DNA of 13,082 nucleotides, taken from assembly GCA_016278415.1 (NCBI GenBank), contig JADQBV010000319.1:1-13082 (forward strand). Reading direction: 5' to 3'. The DNA is from Halanaerobiales bacterium (GTDB lineage: Bacteria > Bacillota_F > Halanaerobiia > Halanaerobiales > DTU029). This document shows, piece after piece, positions 1 to 6,503 of the stretch (positions within the stretch are counted from its first letter, which is position 1; every line of letters begins with the position of its first letter). Below the pieces are notes generated by a model. It did not search any database. It saw nothing but the letters and a program-made list of their open reading frames with translations, and was not told the origin of the DNA. The position numbers and the translations under genes are program-made.

Positions 1-2
1 TT

Positions 3-401
3 CTTATCTTTATTGTTGCCAGTATTGTTATAATGAATACACTGAGTATGGCAGCTGTTGAGAGAATTACAGAATTAGGAATGATGAGGGCCATTGGAGC
101 CAGAAAAGGCTTCTTGAGAAAGATGTTTGTATCAGAAACAGCTATTATATCTTTCTTCTTTGGTGGGATTGGTATTATTACTGGTATAATAGTTATTTTT
201 CTGCTAAATCAAGCAAATATAACTACTACTAATGAGATATTACAGATGGTTTACGGTGGTAGCAAATTAAACCCGTTATTTACTATGGCAGATCTGTTGA
301 TAGCAGTAGTAGAATTAAGTATAGTAACATTATTGTCAGTCCTCTACCCCTTAAGGGTAGTAGGTAAAATAGTTCCACTTGATGCTATGATCAGGGAATA
401 A
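3..401 (+). CDS. ABC transporter permease, FtsX/MacB type (C-terminal part, 5' end outside window)
   Basis: The reading frame is open from the first complete codon at base 3, so the gene starts upstream of the window. An ATG at 33 lies inside a membrane helix and is not the real start. The visible 132 residues hold a hydrophobic segment, then the FtsX cytoplasmic-loop signature ERITELGMMRAIGARK, a second membrane segment (ISFFFGGIGIITGIIVIFLL), an extracytoplasmic loop and a last helix ending in the usual YPLR...PLDAMIRE tail. This is the C-terminal half of a four-helix FtsX/LolC/MacB-type permease, an inner-membrane subunit working with a separate ATPase. It ends 14 nt before a second permease gene, so the two are probably co-transcribed and form a heteropair as LolC and LolE do. 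The transported substrate cannot be told from sequence. Confidence 0.88.
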   Translation, partial: LIFIVASIVIMNTLSMAAVERITELGMMRAIGARKGFLRKMFVSETAIISFFFGGIGIITGIIVIFLLNQANITTTNEILQMVYGGSKLNPLFTMADLLIAVVELSIVTLLSVLYPLRVVGKIVPLDAMIRE

Positions 402-402
402 A

Positions 403-409
403 TGGGGGT
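403..409 (+). promoter_or_regulatory. Ribosome binding site of the second permease gene
   Basis: GGGGGTG lies 6 nt before the ATG at 416 and only 1 nt after the stop codon of the preceding permease gene. This supports the chosen start and translational coupling of the two permeases. Confidence 0.7.
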
Positions 410-415
410 GATAAG

Positions 416-2140
416 ATGAAGTTAATATTCAAATTAAGTTTAAGAAATTTATTTCGACAAAAAAGAAGAAATATCCTACTAGGTAGTTGTATTGCTATTG
501 GTATGATTATTTTAGTCATTGCTAATTCATTTTCCCACGGTCTGGTGGATGTACTCATAAATGATATAGTTTCATATGCCTTTGGCCATTTAGTTGTTCA
601 AGGGAATCCTAGTGGAAACTATACTATGCTAAGAGATAAAGAACGTATTGAGGAAATTATTAGGGAGACAGTACCTGAAGAAGATATACTGGGAATGGGT
701 GAAAGTCTGGGGATATTTGCACAGGCAGTTGGTAATGGTGAAGCAGACAATATTATGGTTATAGGAGTAGATGGTGAAGATGCAGGTGAGGAGTTTTTTG
801 ATGACTTCTTTACACTTATTGAGGGAGACTTTAATGATTATTTTAATAAAGATATAGAGCACCCAATAATTATATCTGAATCAAAAGCCAAATCACTAAA
901 TGTAGGTTTACATGATGTAGTTAAAATAAGGTTTCCAATGGTTACTGGACAAATGCAGTCTGCAAAGCTTACTGTAATTGCAATTGCTAATGCTGGCAAC
1001 TCTTTTATGGACCTAGTCACATTTCTAGATGCCGGCTATGTTAAAAACCTGGCTGGTTATAAACCATGGGAGTCAGCAAGTTTACAGTTAACCTTAAATA
1101 ACCCTAAAATTACTGCTAAAAAGTATGCAGATTTATTACAGGAAAAACTACAACCTGGGATTATTTCAATAATAGGAAATATAGGCACAGAGGAAACCCG
1201 TCTCTTAGCCTATAAGAATACTGAAGAAGCCAAAGCCATCATGAAAGAAAGTATTAATATTATTTCTGGTGATGGTGAAGAGGCCTTCACTAAAAATGGT
1301 GTGATGATAAGTTATATAATGGCTAAAACCTTAAGTCTTCATTTAGGAGATAAATTTGATTACCACTATCAAAGTAAGTATATGGGGCCATATAGTGAAG
1401 AATTTACTATTGATGCCATATACGAATCTGATAGTGACTTAGGTGACAATGTTATATTACTTAATGAAGAACGGATACATGAGACATATCAAAAGTATTT
1501 ACCTGCTAAGACAGATCTGAACTATATTAGTAAAAATAGTAGTATTTATGCTAGTATGGCAACAGAGTGGAAGCTACTTGAGCGGAGTGCAGATAGTCAG
1601 GAATTACAAAAGAAACATAAAGAACAGAGAAAGATCAATACTGATCAGGATATAATTGATGTGGTGACCATGTATGAAGGTGCCAGTGAGATTATGATGC
1701 TAGAGGATGTACTGAATTTAGTGACATTTATAGCAGTAATGATTCTATTCTTTATCATTTTAATCGGGGTAATCAACACACTTAGAATGACTGTTAAAGA
1801 AAGAACAAGAGAGATAGGTACAGTAAGGGCTATAGGTATGCAGAAAAAAGATATTCGAAACCAGTTTGTAATGGAGACATTACTACTTACATTTTTTTCC
1901 TGTTTGGTGGGTGTTATTGTAGGAGTAATTTTAATGTACGGACTTGGGGCTATAGAATTGAGTGTAGATAATGCCTTAAGCATGATATTGAAAGACGGAC
2001 ATCTAAATTTCAAAATTAATCCACTTGGAGTTGCTACAAACTTTATCTTGATATTATTTATTGCAGCTTTGACAGCATATTTTCCAGCCAGGAAGGCTGC
2101 TAATATGTCTGCAGTTGATGCCCTAAGGCATTACGAGTAA
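416..2140 (+). CDS. ABC transporter permease, FtsX/MacB type, with large extracytoplasmic domain
   Basis: This is a complete 574-residue permease. A basic N-terminus (RNLFRQKRRN, residues 10-19) precedes the first helix (about 20-38). A roughly 390-residue extracytoplasmic region follows, then helices near 434-454, 488-511 and 540-558. Between helices 2 and 3 is the family signature KERTREIGTVRAIGMQKKDI (461-480), and the tail is FPARKAANMSAVDALRHYE. LolC/LolE proteins are usually near 400 residues, so this external domain is long. It appears to hold two similar modules (about 149-210 and 293-352), each with a pattern like 'v.IS...AK.L.L..GD..'. With the preceding permease it would make the membrane part of a LolCDE- or MacB-like transporter that handles envelope lipoproteins, lipids or other hydrophobic cargo; the cargo is inferred. 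The LolA-like and beta-barrel genes downstream support an envelope role. The ATPase gene is not in the window. Confidence 0.9.
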   Translation: MKLIFKLSLRNLFRQKRRNILLGSCIAIGMIILVIANSFSHGLVDVLINDIVSYAFGHLVVQGNPSGNYTMLRDKERIEEIIRETVPEEDILGMGESLGIFAQAVGNGEADNIMVIGVDGEDAGEEFFDDFFTLIEGDFNDYFNKDIEHPIIISESKAKSLNVGLHDVVKIRFPMVTGQMQSAKLTVIAIANAGNSFMDLVTFLDAGYVKNLAGYKPWESASLQLTLNNPKITAKKYADLLQEKLQPGIISIIGNIGTEETRLLAYKNTEEAKAIMKESINIISGDGEEAFTKNGVMISYIMAKTLSLHLGDKFDYHYQSKYMGPYSEEFTIDAIYESDSDLGDNVILLNEERIHETYQKYLPAKTDLNYISKNSSIYASMATEWKLLERSADSQELQKKHKEQRKINTDQDIIDVVTMYEGASEIMMLEDVLNLVTFIAVMILFFIILIGVINTLRMTVKERTREIGTVRAIGMQKKDIRNQFVMETLLLTFFSCLVGVIVGVILMYGLGAIELSVDNALSMILKDGHLNFKINPLGVATNFILILFIAALTAYFPARKAANMSAVDALRHYE

Positions 2141-2175
2141 GTTGCAAAAAGTCTGAAATTAATGGTTCAATTTTT

Positions 2176-2232
2176 GGAGTTTTTATATTTTCCAGGTTAG
2201 CCATTTTCTGAATGAACATTATAAAAAACTCC
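2176..2232. repeat. Inverted repeat, 11 bp plus one bulge
   Basis: GGAGTTTTTAT at 2176-2186 pairs with ATAAAAAACTCC at 2221-2232, leaving one extra A. The 34-nt interior holds TGAACATT (2213-2220), which can instead pair with AATGGTTCA at 2161-2169. The two pairings are therefore either alternatives or a pseudoknot. Confidence 0.55.
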
Positions 2233-2283
2233 CATCCCACATGGATGGCTATAAATGGTTAACAAAATTCTGTTTTACTGCCC

Positions 2284-2343
2284 CTTCATTATAAACGCAA
2301 AGACGGGCCAGCACCAGGCCGTCGAGGCCGTCGAAACATGAAG
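2284..2343. repeat. GC-rich structured island with tandem 9-mer and competing hairpins
   Basis: An outer stem CTTCAT (2284-2289) / ATGAAG (2338-2343) encloses a core whose bases 2301-2330 are about 77% G+C, against a strongly AT-rich background. GGCCGTCGA is repeated head to tail (2317-2325, 2326-2334). The upstream GACGG (2302-2306) can pair with CCGTC in either copy, giving two mutually exclusive hairpins; the first has loop AGCACCA. The composition differs so sharply from its surroundings that it is either a conserved RNA or foreign/mobile DNA. Confidence 0.55.
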
Positions 2344-2367
2344 TGAGTTTGAAATGGTTTATATTTT

Positions 2368-2415
2368 ATCAAATTTACATTGTTTTGATTATGGCGTAAG
2401 CCAATTTGATTTTTT
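2368..2415 (+). terminator. Possible intrinsic terminator or attenuator
   Basis: ATCAAAT (2368-2374) pairs with ATTTGAT (2404-2410). It encloses a TGGC-GTAA-GCCA tetraloop hairpin (2392-2403), and six T residues follow (2410-2415). The stem is AT-rich and has a long bulge on its 5' side, so its strength is doubtful. Lying upstream of the LolA-like gene, it could end the permease transcript or act as an attenuator. Confidence 0.4.
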
Positions 2416-2540
2416 GTTATTTATAGCTTGGAAGAGGAATGGGGAATTAGTTTTTTTCAGTGAATAAAGTTATGGCTAACCTGGCTTTATGTGTATATTT
2501 CAACTCCAAAAGTTGGGTAAAGAAAAAAAAGATTGAACAG

Positions 2541-2546
2541 GGAGGT
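2541..2546 (+). promoter_or_regulatory. Ribosome binding site that sets the start of the LolA-like gene
   Basis: GGAGGT lies 6 nt before the ATG at 2553. It favours that ATG over the in-frame GTG at 2460. The longer form would place 31 residues with four consecutive lysines ahead of a clean signal peptide. Confidence 0.8.
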
Positions 2547-2552
2547 ATATTA

Positions 2553-3326
2553 ATGCGTAAATTTATATTTGTTTTGTTGGCAATGTTACTATTCTTATCT
2601 GGTAATCTTGCAGCAGCTTCTCTTCCAGAAGTAGAAACCATATTGAAAACTATGGATAATAATCTACAACTAAACTCTGATGGTACTGCTAAAGTCGAGA
2701 TAACTCAACAAAAGGTAGGAGAGGGCGTTAAGGTATATAAGTCTATCTATTACCTAAGAGATGAAGATGATTCTTTCTTAATTATTATGACAGAACCAGA
2801 GGTGGAAAAAGGCAATGGTTATTTAAGGGTAGGTGATAATTTCTGGTTATATAAGAGAAACACCAGGACTTTTCAACACATAAACCGTGATGAGAGTATT
2901 GCTGGGTCAGATGCCTCAGGGGAAGATTTTGAAAACAGGAATTACATTGACACATATAGAGCTGCTATTGATGACGATGGAAAAGAAATTATATCAGAGA
3001 GCCAATTAGGAGATATACCTGTATATCGATTTGAGTTAGAAGCAAAAATAGATGATGTTTCTTATCCTAAAGAGATATACTGGGTAAGACAGGACAATTT
3101 TATTCCTCTAAAATCAGAGAGTTATTCACTGAGTGGGACTTTGATGCAGACATCCTATTTTCTTAAATATACTGTTATAGACGGAAAATATTTTAATGTA
3201 AAGTCCATGTATATTGATGAATTTGAAAAAGGGAATAAGACCTTAGTCAATATAAATAATATTTCAGTTCATGAAATAGAGGACTATGTATTTACCAAAG
3301 CATATTTGGAAAGTCTCAGTAAATAG
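2553..3326 (+). CDS. LolA-like outer membrane lipoprotein-sorting protein
   Basis: This 257-residue exported protein has a signal peptide (MRKFIFVLLAMLLFLSGNLA, cleavage near residues 20-22). The mature part starts SLPEVETILKTMDNNLQL and continues with alternating beta strands. The segment GDNFWLYKRNTRTFQHINRD (94-113), followed by GSDASGEDFENRNY, is the hallmark of the LolA-like family annotated 'outer membrane lipoprotein-sorting protein' (PF17131 type). That family has a LolA/LolB-like fold with a hydrophobic pocket. There is no lipobox Cys, so it should be soluble in the periplasm. It sits between a pair of FtsX-type permeases and a beta-barrel gene, which fits a carrier moving lipidated or hydrophobic cargo from inner to outer membrane; the cargo is inferred. 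It is separated from the permeases by 412 nt with a possible terminator, so it may also be regulated on its own. Confidence 0.85.
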   Translation: MRKFIFVLLAMLLFLSGNLAAASLPEVETILKTMDNNLQLNSDGTAKVEITQQKVGEGVKVYKSIYYLRDEDDSFLIIMTEPEVEKGNGYLRVGDNFWLYKRNTRTFQHINRDESIAGSDASGEDFENRNYIDTYRAAIDDDGKEIISESQLGDIPVYRFELEAKIDDVSYPKEIYWVRQDNFIPLKSESYSLSGTLMQTSYFLKYTVIDGKYFNVKSMYIDEFEKGNKTLVNINNISVHEIEDYVFTKAYLESLSK

Positions 3327-3330
3327 GGGT
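3325..3330 (+). promoter_or_regulatory. Ribosome binding site of the beta-barrel gene, overlapping the preceding stop codon
   Basis: AGGGGT overlaps the TAG stop of the LolA-like gene (3324-3326) and lies 7 nt before the ATG at 3338. This selects ATG 3338 over the GTG at 3329, which overlaps the Shine-Dalgarno itself, and suggests translational coupling. Confidence 0.7.
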
Positions 3331-3337
3331 GTTAAAT

Positions 3338-4690
3338 ATGATAAAAAAAATACTTATTTTGTCCTGTGCATTAACAGTACTGATATTAATGTCTTCAATT
3401 CTTGTCTTTGCTGAGAGTGATTTCCCTGCAGGTGATATATTTTCTGAAGAGGATTTATTTTCGGGAGATATGTTTGTTGAAGAGATAGATGTAGTAAGTG
3501 AAAATGCTGCAGAGGAATTGGATGAACAGAGTCTAGGTATATCTGGCAATATAAGAACAGTAGTAAGCCATATTAATTATAATTTAGAGGATATTTGGTT
3601 TAAAATGAGTGAACTGGATGAGAATAATATAGCCAATGAGTCTCTAAGTGCTCAGCTGGCTGCTAATATATTATTTGATGCAAGATTTAAGAATAGAATA
3701 AAAGGTTTTTTAGATCTTGAATTATACTATGATTATAATGATAAGAGTAGTGAAAGTTTTACAGACTATCTTATAAAAGAGCTTACTCTTGATATTCCTT
3801 ATAGAAACAAAGTATATATTAAAGCTGGAAAACAGGTTTTAAAGTGGGGTAGGAGTTATTTCTGGAACCCTACAGACCTTATAAATATTGAAAGAAAAGA
3901 TATAAGTGATATGGATAAAAACAGAGAGGGAACAGAAGGTGTTAAGGTTCATCTCCCATATGGAGTTGAAAAAAACATTTATTTTTTCCTGGATACTAGG
4001 GATATAAACTCCACAGAGGATATAGCTATTTCAGGGAAATATGAGTTCTTGACAGGTAATACTGAGATGTCTTTCTCAGCATGGACTAAAAAAGATTTTA
4101 AGCCAGTCTACGGATACGATATTTCCAGTAGAATGGGTGATATAGACTTAAGGGGAGAGATCAGTCTATCTAAAGGTGATAACTATAATATTATGGATTA
4201 TGATACATTTATTGTGGAAAAAGAAGATGATAAATGGACCTCCAGGATTAGTGCTGGATTTACAAAGTGTTTTGACCATGGAGATATCTCCGATAGAATA
4301 AGTGTATCAGGTGAACTCTATTATAATTCTAATGGATATGACAAAAATATATATCACAAAATTGATAGCATAACTGATTTACACGAAAAACAAAGCAAAA
4401 AAGCAGAATATCTATCAAGGGTATATCAAGCAAATATGAATAGTAAGTATTATGCGGCTGTTTTTACCAAGATTAATGATTTTATAGACGAGGATATATC
4501 ACTGAATATAAATGGGATTATTAATTTGATAGATTATTCTAAGACTATATCTGCTAGTGTAAGATATCAAGCACTAACAGACCTAGGTTTTGATTTTAAA
4601 TTCACTAAATTTATAGGAGATAAAAATACTGAAGCAACCTTATTTGGTAATGATTATATTATTAGTATGGGGTCTAATTATCGATTTTAA
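3338..4690 (+). CDS. Outer-membrane beta-barrel protein of unknown substrate
   Basis: This 450-residue protein has a signal peptide (residues 1-25, cleavage after VFA) and then a strongly acidic stretch of about 40 residues (26-63). The rest is alternating short polar/aromatic beta strands. It ends in IISMGSNYRF, with the terminal Phe typical of BAM-assembled barrels. A conserved-looking block GKQVLKWGRSYFWNPTD (164-180) resembles the 'WG...PTD' segment of DUF1302-like and porin-like proteins encoded beside LolA-like genes; that assignment is from memory and moderate. It starts 11 nt after the LolA-like gene, with overlapping translation signals, so the two products probably act together, for example as outer-membrane receiver or exit of a transport path. 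This protein is the best evidence that the organism has an outer membrane. A strong terminator follows at 4764. Confidence 0.8.
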   Translation: MIKKILILSCALTVLILMSSILVFAESDFPAGDIFSEEDLFSGDMFVEEIDVVSENAAEELDEQSLGISGNIRTVVSHINYNLEDIWFKMSELDENNIANESLSAQLAANILFDARFKNRIKGFLDLELYYDYNDKSSESFTDYLIKELTLDIPYRNKVYIKAGKQVLKWGRSYFWNPTDLINIERKDISDMDKNREGTEGVKVHLPYGVEKNIYFFLDTRDINSTEDIAISGKYEFLTGNTEMSFSAWTKKDFKPVYGYDISSRMGDIDLRGEISLSKGDNYNIMDYDTFIVEKEDDKWTSRISAGFTKCFDHGDISDRISVSGELYYNSNGYDKNIYHKIDSITDLHEKQSKKAEYLSRVYQANMNSKYYAAVFTKINDFIDEDISLNINGIINLIDYSKTISASVRYQALTDLGFDFKFTKFIGDKNTEATLFGNDYIISMGSNYRF

Positions 4691-4691
4691 C

Positions 4692-4717
4692 AAGATAATT
4701 AATGTAAGATAATTAAT
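4692..4717. repeat. Tandem 14-nt direct repeat
   Basis: AAGATAATTAAT occurs at 4692-4703 and again at 4706-4717, a period of 14 nt, directly after the beta-barrel stop codon. No function is evident. Confidence 0.6.
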
Positions 4718-4763
4718 ATAAAATAATAGTTATTTATCTATATCTCTATATAGTAAAGAATCA

Positions 4764-4806
4764 GCCTCTATTCTAGCTTTATTTTAAGAATAGAGGCGTT
4801 TTCTTA
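4764..4806 (+). terminator. Rho-independent terminator after the beta-barrel gene
   Basis: GCCTCTATTCT (4764-4774) pairs perfectly over 11 bp with AGAATAGAGGC (4787-4797), with a 12-nt loop and a T-rich tail (GTTTTCTT). It closes the LolA-like/beta-barrel operon. Confidence 0.9.
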
Positions 4807-4853
4807 TTTAATTTAGGAGCATTACTCTCTTTTCTTTATTGTTAAGTGTAAAA

Positions 4854-4865
4854 AAGCAATTGCTT
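4854..4865. promoter_or_regulatory. 12-bp perfect palindrome, possible operator
   Basis: AAGCAATTGCTT lies 26 nt upstream of the predicted -35 box of the esterase-like gene. Palindromes of this kind can bind dimeric regulators, but in AT-rich DNA one copy can occur by chance. Confidence 0.25.
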
Positions 4866-4890
4866 ATTTTAATATATTTTCCAATATAGC

Positions 4891-4920
4891 TAGACATTAA
4901 CTTTGCTAATGTGATAAAAT
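4891..4920 (+). promoter_or_regulatory. Predicted sigma-A-type promoter of the esterase-like gene
   Basis: TAGACA (4891-4896), an 18-nt spacer and TAAAAT (4915-4920) each match consensus at 5 of 6 positions. Transcription would start near 4927, leaving a leader of about 67 nt before the ATG at 4994. The terminator at 4764 makes a separate promoter necessary. The rest of the 303-nt gap (4691-4993) holds only the repeat, terminator and palindrome listed separately. Confidence 0.5.
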
Positions 4921-4993
4921 ATACTCCAGAAAATAATACCTTCCGGTTATCTATTGTTGATAATTCTAGTTGATAGTCAAAGGGGTAATATAG

Positions 4994-5956
4994 ATGAAAG
5001 ATATAATAGTAATCTTAACGTTGTTTACACTATTTTTCAGTTGTATAGTAAATGCAGAAGAAATAGATCTTTTTAATAGTAATTGTGATGATTGGGATGT
5101 AATTGATTTAAAAATTAAAAAGGATAAAGTTTTAAATGATATTGTATATAAGGAATTAGTAGGTCTAAATCTTGGACTTGATGTATATTATCCATTCTTC
5201 TCGGCAGAGGAGAAGTACCCAGTTATAATTTTTATTCATGGTGGTGGCTTTATAATTGGTGAAAAAAATGAGGTTAATTGGTATAGTAGTACTTTAGATT
5301 CCTTTTTAGAAGAAGGTTGGGTAGTTATTAGTATTAATTATCGTTTATTAAATAAGAACTCTTTATTTCCTAAAAACCTAAAAGATGTACAGGATGCAGT
5401 AGATTGGGTATATAATAATGGGAATGATTATGAATTTGATACAGAAAGAATTGGCCTATGGGGTTCTTCTGCTGGAGGAAATTTGGCTTTAATGACAGCA
5501 TTGACATATACTAGAGATGAGTTGGATAAGGATAGGAGAACAGATAGCACATACACTACACATTCCACTAGAGTCACTAATATTCAAAACCGTCCTATAG
5601 ACTTTGTGATGTCATTTGCAGGTCCTACTGACTTAAATGACGCAAACTTATCCTTGCAAAAGAAGATAACTACTTTTATAATTGATAAGGAGATAAGCGA
5701 AGATTTATTGAAAGAGGCTAGTCCTTTAAGCTATATTAATTCTTCCAACACTCCAGCAGTTTTGCTTGTGCATGGGAAAAATGATATAATAGTCCCATAT
5801 GGTCAATCTAAGGTATTATATGATAGGATGCAGGAAATGAGTATAAAATCTCAATTAATATCATTTAACAGTGGACATACCCTTAGTCGTACATTTTTAT
5901 TAGGATTGAAGAAAAGTGAAGCTATGATATTAAGATTTGTTAAAGAACATTTTTAA
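4994..5956 (+). CDS. Exported alpha/beta-hydrolase (esterase/lipase-like)
   Basis: This 320-residue protein has an N-terminal signal sequence (residues 1-21; either signal peptidase I cleavage after VNA, or a weak lipobox ending at Cys17). The hydrolase part shows the HGGG oxyanion-hole motif (82-85), the nucleophile elbow GSSAG (157-161, Ser159), a candidate acid Asp264 in HGKNDIIVP, and His295 in SGHTL, so the catalytic triad is complete. Length and motifs fit the hormone-sensitive-lipase/BD-FAE-like branch of carboxylesterases acting on acyl or acetyl esters. The substrate cannot be named; the residue block 172-200 inserted after the nucleophile region may shape a lid. AGGGG at 4981-4985 supports the ATG. 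It appears monocistronic, between the terminator at 4764 and the next gene 76 nt downstream. Confidence 0.88.
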   Translation: MKDIIVILTLFTLFFSCIVNAEEIDLFNSNCDDWDVIDLKIKKDKVLNDIVYKELVGLNLGLDVYYPFFSAEEKYPVIIFIHGGGFIIGEKNEVNWYSSTLDSFLEEGWVVISINYRLLNKNSLFPKNLKDVQDAVDWVYNNGNDYEFDTERIGLWGSSAGGNLALMTALTYTRDELDKDRRTDSTYTTHSTRVTNIQNRPIDFVMSFAGPTDLNDANLSLQKKITTFIIDKEISEDLLKEASPLSYINSSNTPAVLLVHGKNDIIVPYGQSKVLYDRMQEMSIKSQLISFNSGHTLSRTFLLGLKKSEAMILRFVKEHF

Positions 5957-5960
5957 AATG

Positions 5961-5989
5961 TTATGTTAATGATAATATGGATATATATT
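5961..5989 (+). promoter_or_regulatory. Weak candidate promoter of the glyoxalase-like gene
   Basis: TTATGT (5961-5966), a 17-nt spacer and TATATT (5984-5989) are correctly spaced but far from consensus in the -35 box. Between it and the start codon, TATAGTT (5993-5999) pairs with AACTATA (6010-6016), just ahead of the AGGAGG site at 6021. Confidence 0.3.
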
Positions 5990-6032
5990 TACTATAGTTA
6001 TAATAAAGAAACTATAATAGAGGAGGATTTTT

Positions 6033-6419
6033 ATGTCACAGGAATATAAAATGCATCATTCATGTATCAGGGTAATGGACTTAGAAAAGTCTTTAGAGTT
6101 TTACAAAAAGGCTTTTGGTTTTAAGGTGGCTAGAAAAAATGACTTTCCAGAAGATAAGTTTACACTTGTATTTTTAGAGGATGTAACAGGTAATTTTTCT
6201 TTAGAAATTACATATAACTATGATCAGGAAGTATCATATACTATAGGTAATGGATATAGTCATCTTGCTGTTGCTGTTTCAAATGTTAAGGATTCCTATA
6301 AACGTCATCAGGAAGAGGGATTTGATGTTGGTGGTATGCATAGTTTATCCGAGGATTCAGCAGGTTTTTATTTTATAACTGACCCAGATGGTTATGATAT
6401 AGAAGTTATTCAACGATAG
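6033..6419 (+). CDS. gloA: Glyoxalase I-like VOC-family protein
   Basis: This 128-residue protein has the two beta-alpha-beta-beta-beta modules of the VOC superfamily. Compared with E. coli GloA from memory, the four metal ligands are in place: His9 (MHHSCIRV), Glu58 (SLEITYN), His77 (GYSHLAV) and Glu124 (DPDGYDIEVIQ). The pattern DLEKSLEFYKKAFGFK (16-31) is also typical. The length equals that of GloA proteins, so a lactoylglutathione lyase-type role in methylglyoxal detoxification is likely. If the organism lacks glutathione, the thiol cofactor would have to be another one; that part is inference. AGGAGG at 6021-6026 lies 6 nt before the ATG. The gene probably stands alone, with hairpins and a terminator following it. 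Confidence 0.85.
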   Translation: MSQEYKMHHSCIRVMDLEKSLEFYKKAFGFKVARKNDFPEDKFTLVFLEDVTGNFSLEITYNYDQEVSYTIGNGYSHLAVAVSNVKDSYKRHQEEGFDVGGMHSLSEDSAGFYFITDPDGYDIEVIQR

Positions 6420-6427
6420 TAGTTATT

Positions 6428-6451
6428 AAATCTATGATTTATAGATTTTTT
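6428..6451 (+). terminator. Possible AT-rich terminator after the glyoxalase-like gene
   Basis: AAATCTAT (6428-6435) pairs with ATAGATTT (6441-6448), with a 5-nt loop and a few T residues after it. It begins 9 nt after the stop codon. The stem has only one G-C pair, so efficiency is doubtful. A second 8-bp hairpin without a T tract lies at 6470-6494. Confidence 0.35.
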
Positions 6452-6503
6452 ACTAATAAAACAATTTATAATATAGATTTAATTATTCTATATTAAAGAA
6501 ATT

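Larger units (their letters stand above)
2141..2552. other. 412-nt non-coding stretch rich in inverted repeats, within the transport cluster
   Basis: No credible gene is visible here. In order it holds: a GGAGTTTTTAT arm (2176-2186) complementary to ATAAAAAACTCC (2221-2232) with one bulged base; a 6-bp hairpin CCATCC/GGATGG (2232-2248); a GC-rich island (2284-2343); a terminator-like hairpin (2368-2415); a small CAACT/AGTTG hairpin (2501-2515); and the GGAGGT ribosome site at 2541. The 7-mer AATGGTT occurs three times (2161, 2254, 2353). The stretch could be a structured leader or small RNA controlling the LolA-like gene, or the remains of a mobile element. A minus-strand frame open from about 2365 to 2249 lacks a clear start but reads like real protein in part, which favours the second view. 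I cannot choose between them. Confidence 0.55.

Noticed and set aside
1645..2013. 122-aa minus-strand open frame
   Set aside because: Shadow of the permease C-terminal helices; hydrophobicity is inherited from the opposite strand.
2212..2303. Tiny + strand peptides starting at 2212 and 2241 (16-17 codons)
   Set aside because: No ribosome sites, and they end within the structured non-coding region; too short to support.
2290..2345. Cyclic-di-GMP riboswitch suggested by ACGCAAAG followed by CGGGCC
   Set aside because: The first half of the GEMM fold (the GCAAA element and its P2 stem with GNRA loop) is not visible upstream, so the likeness is limited to a few bases. An Infernal search would settle it.
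2460..2552. N-terminal extension of the LolA-like gene from a GTG at 2460
   Set aside because: It would bury a clean signal peptide behind a lysine-rich stretch, and a strong ribosome site sits directly before ATG 2553.
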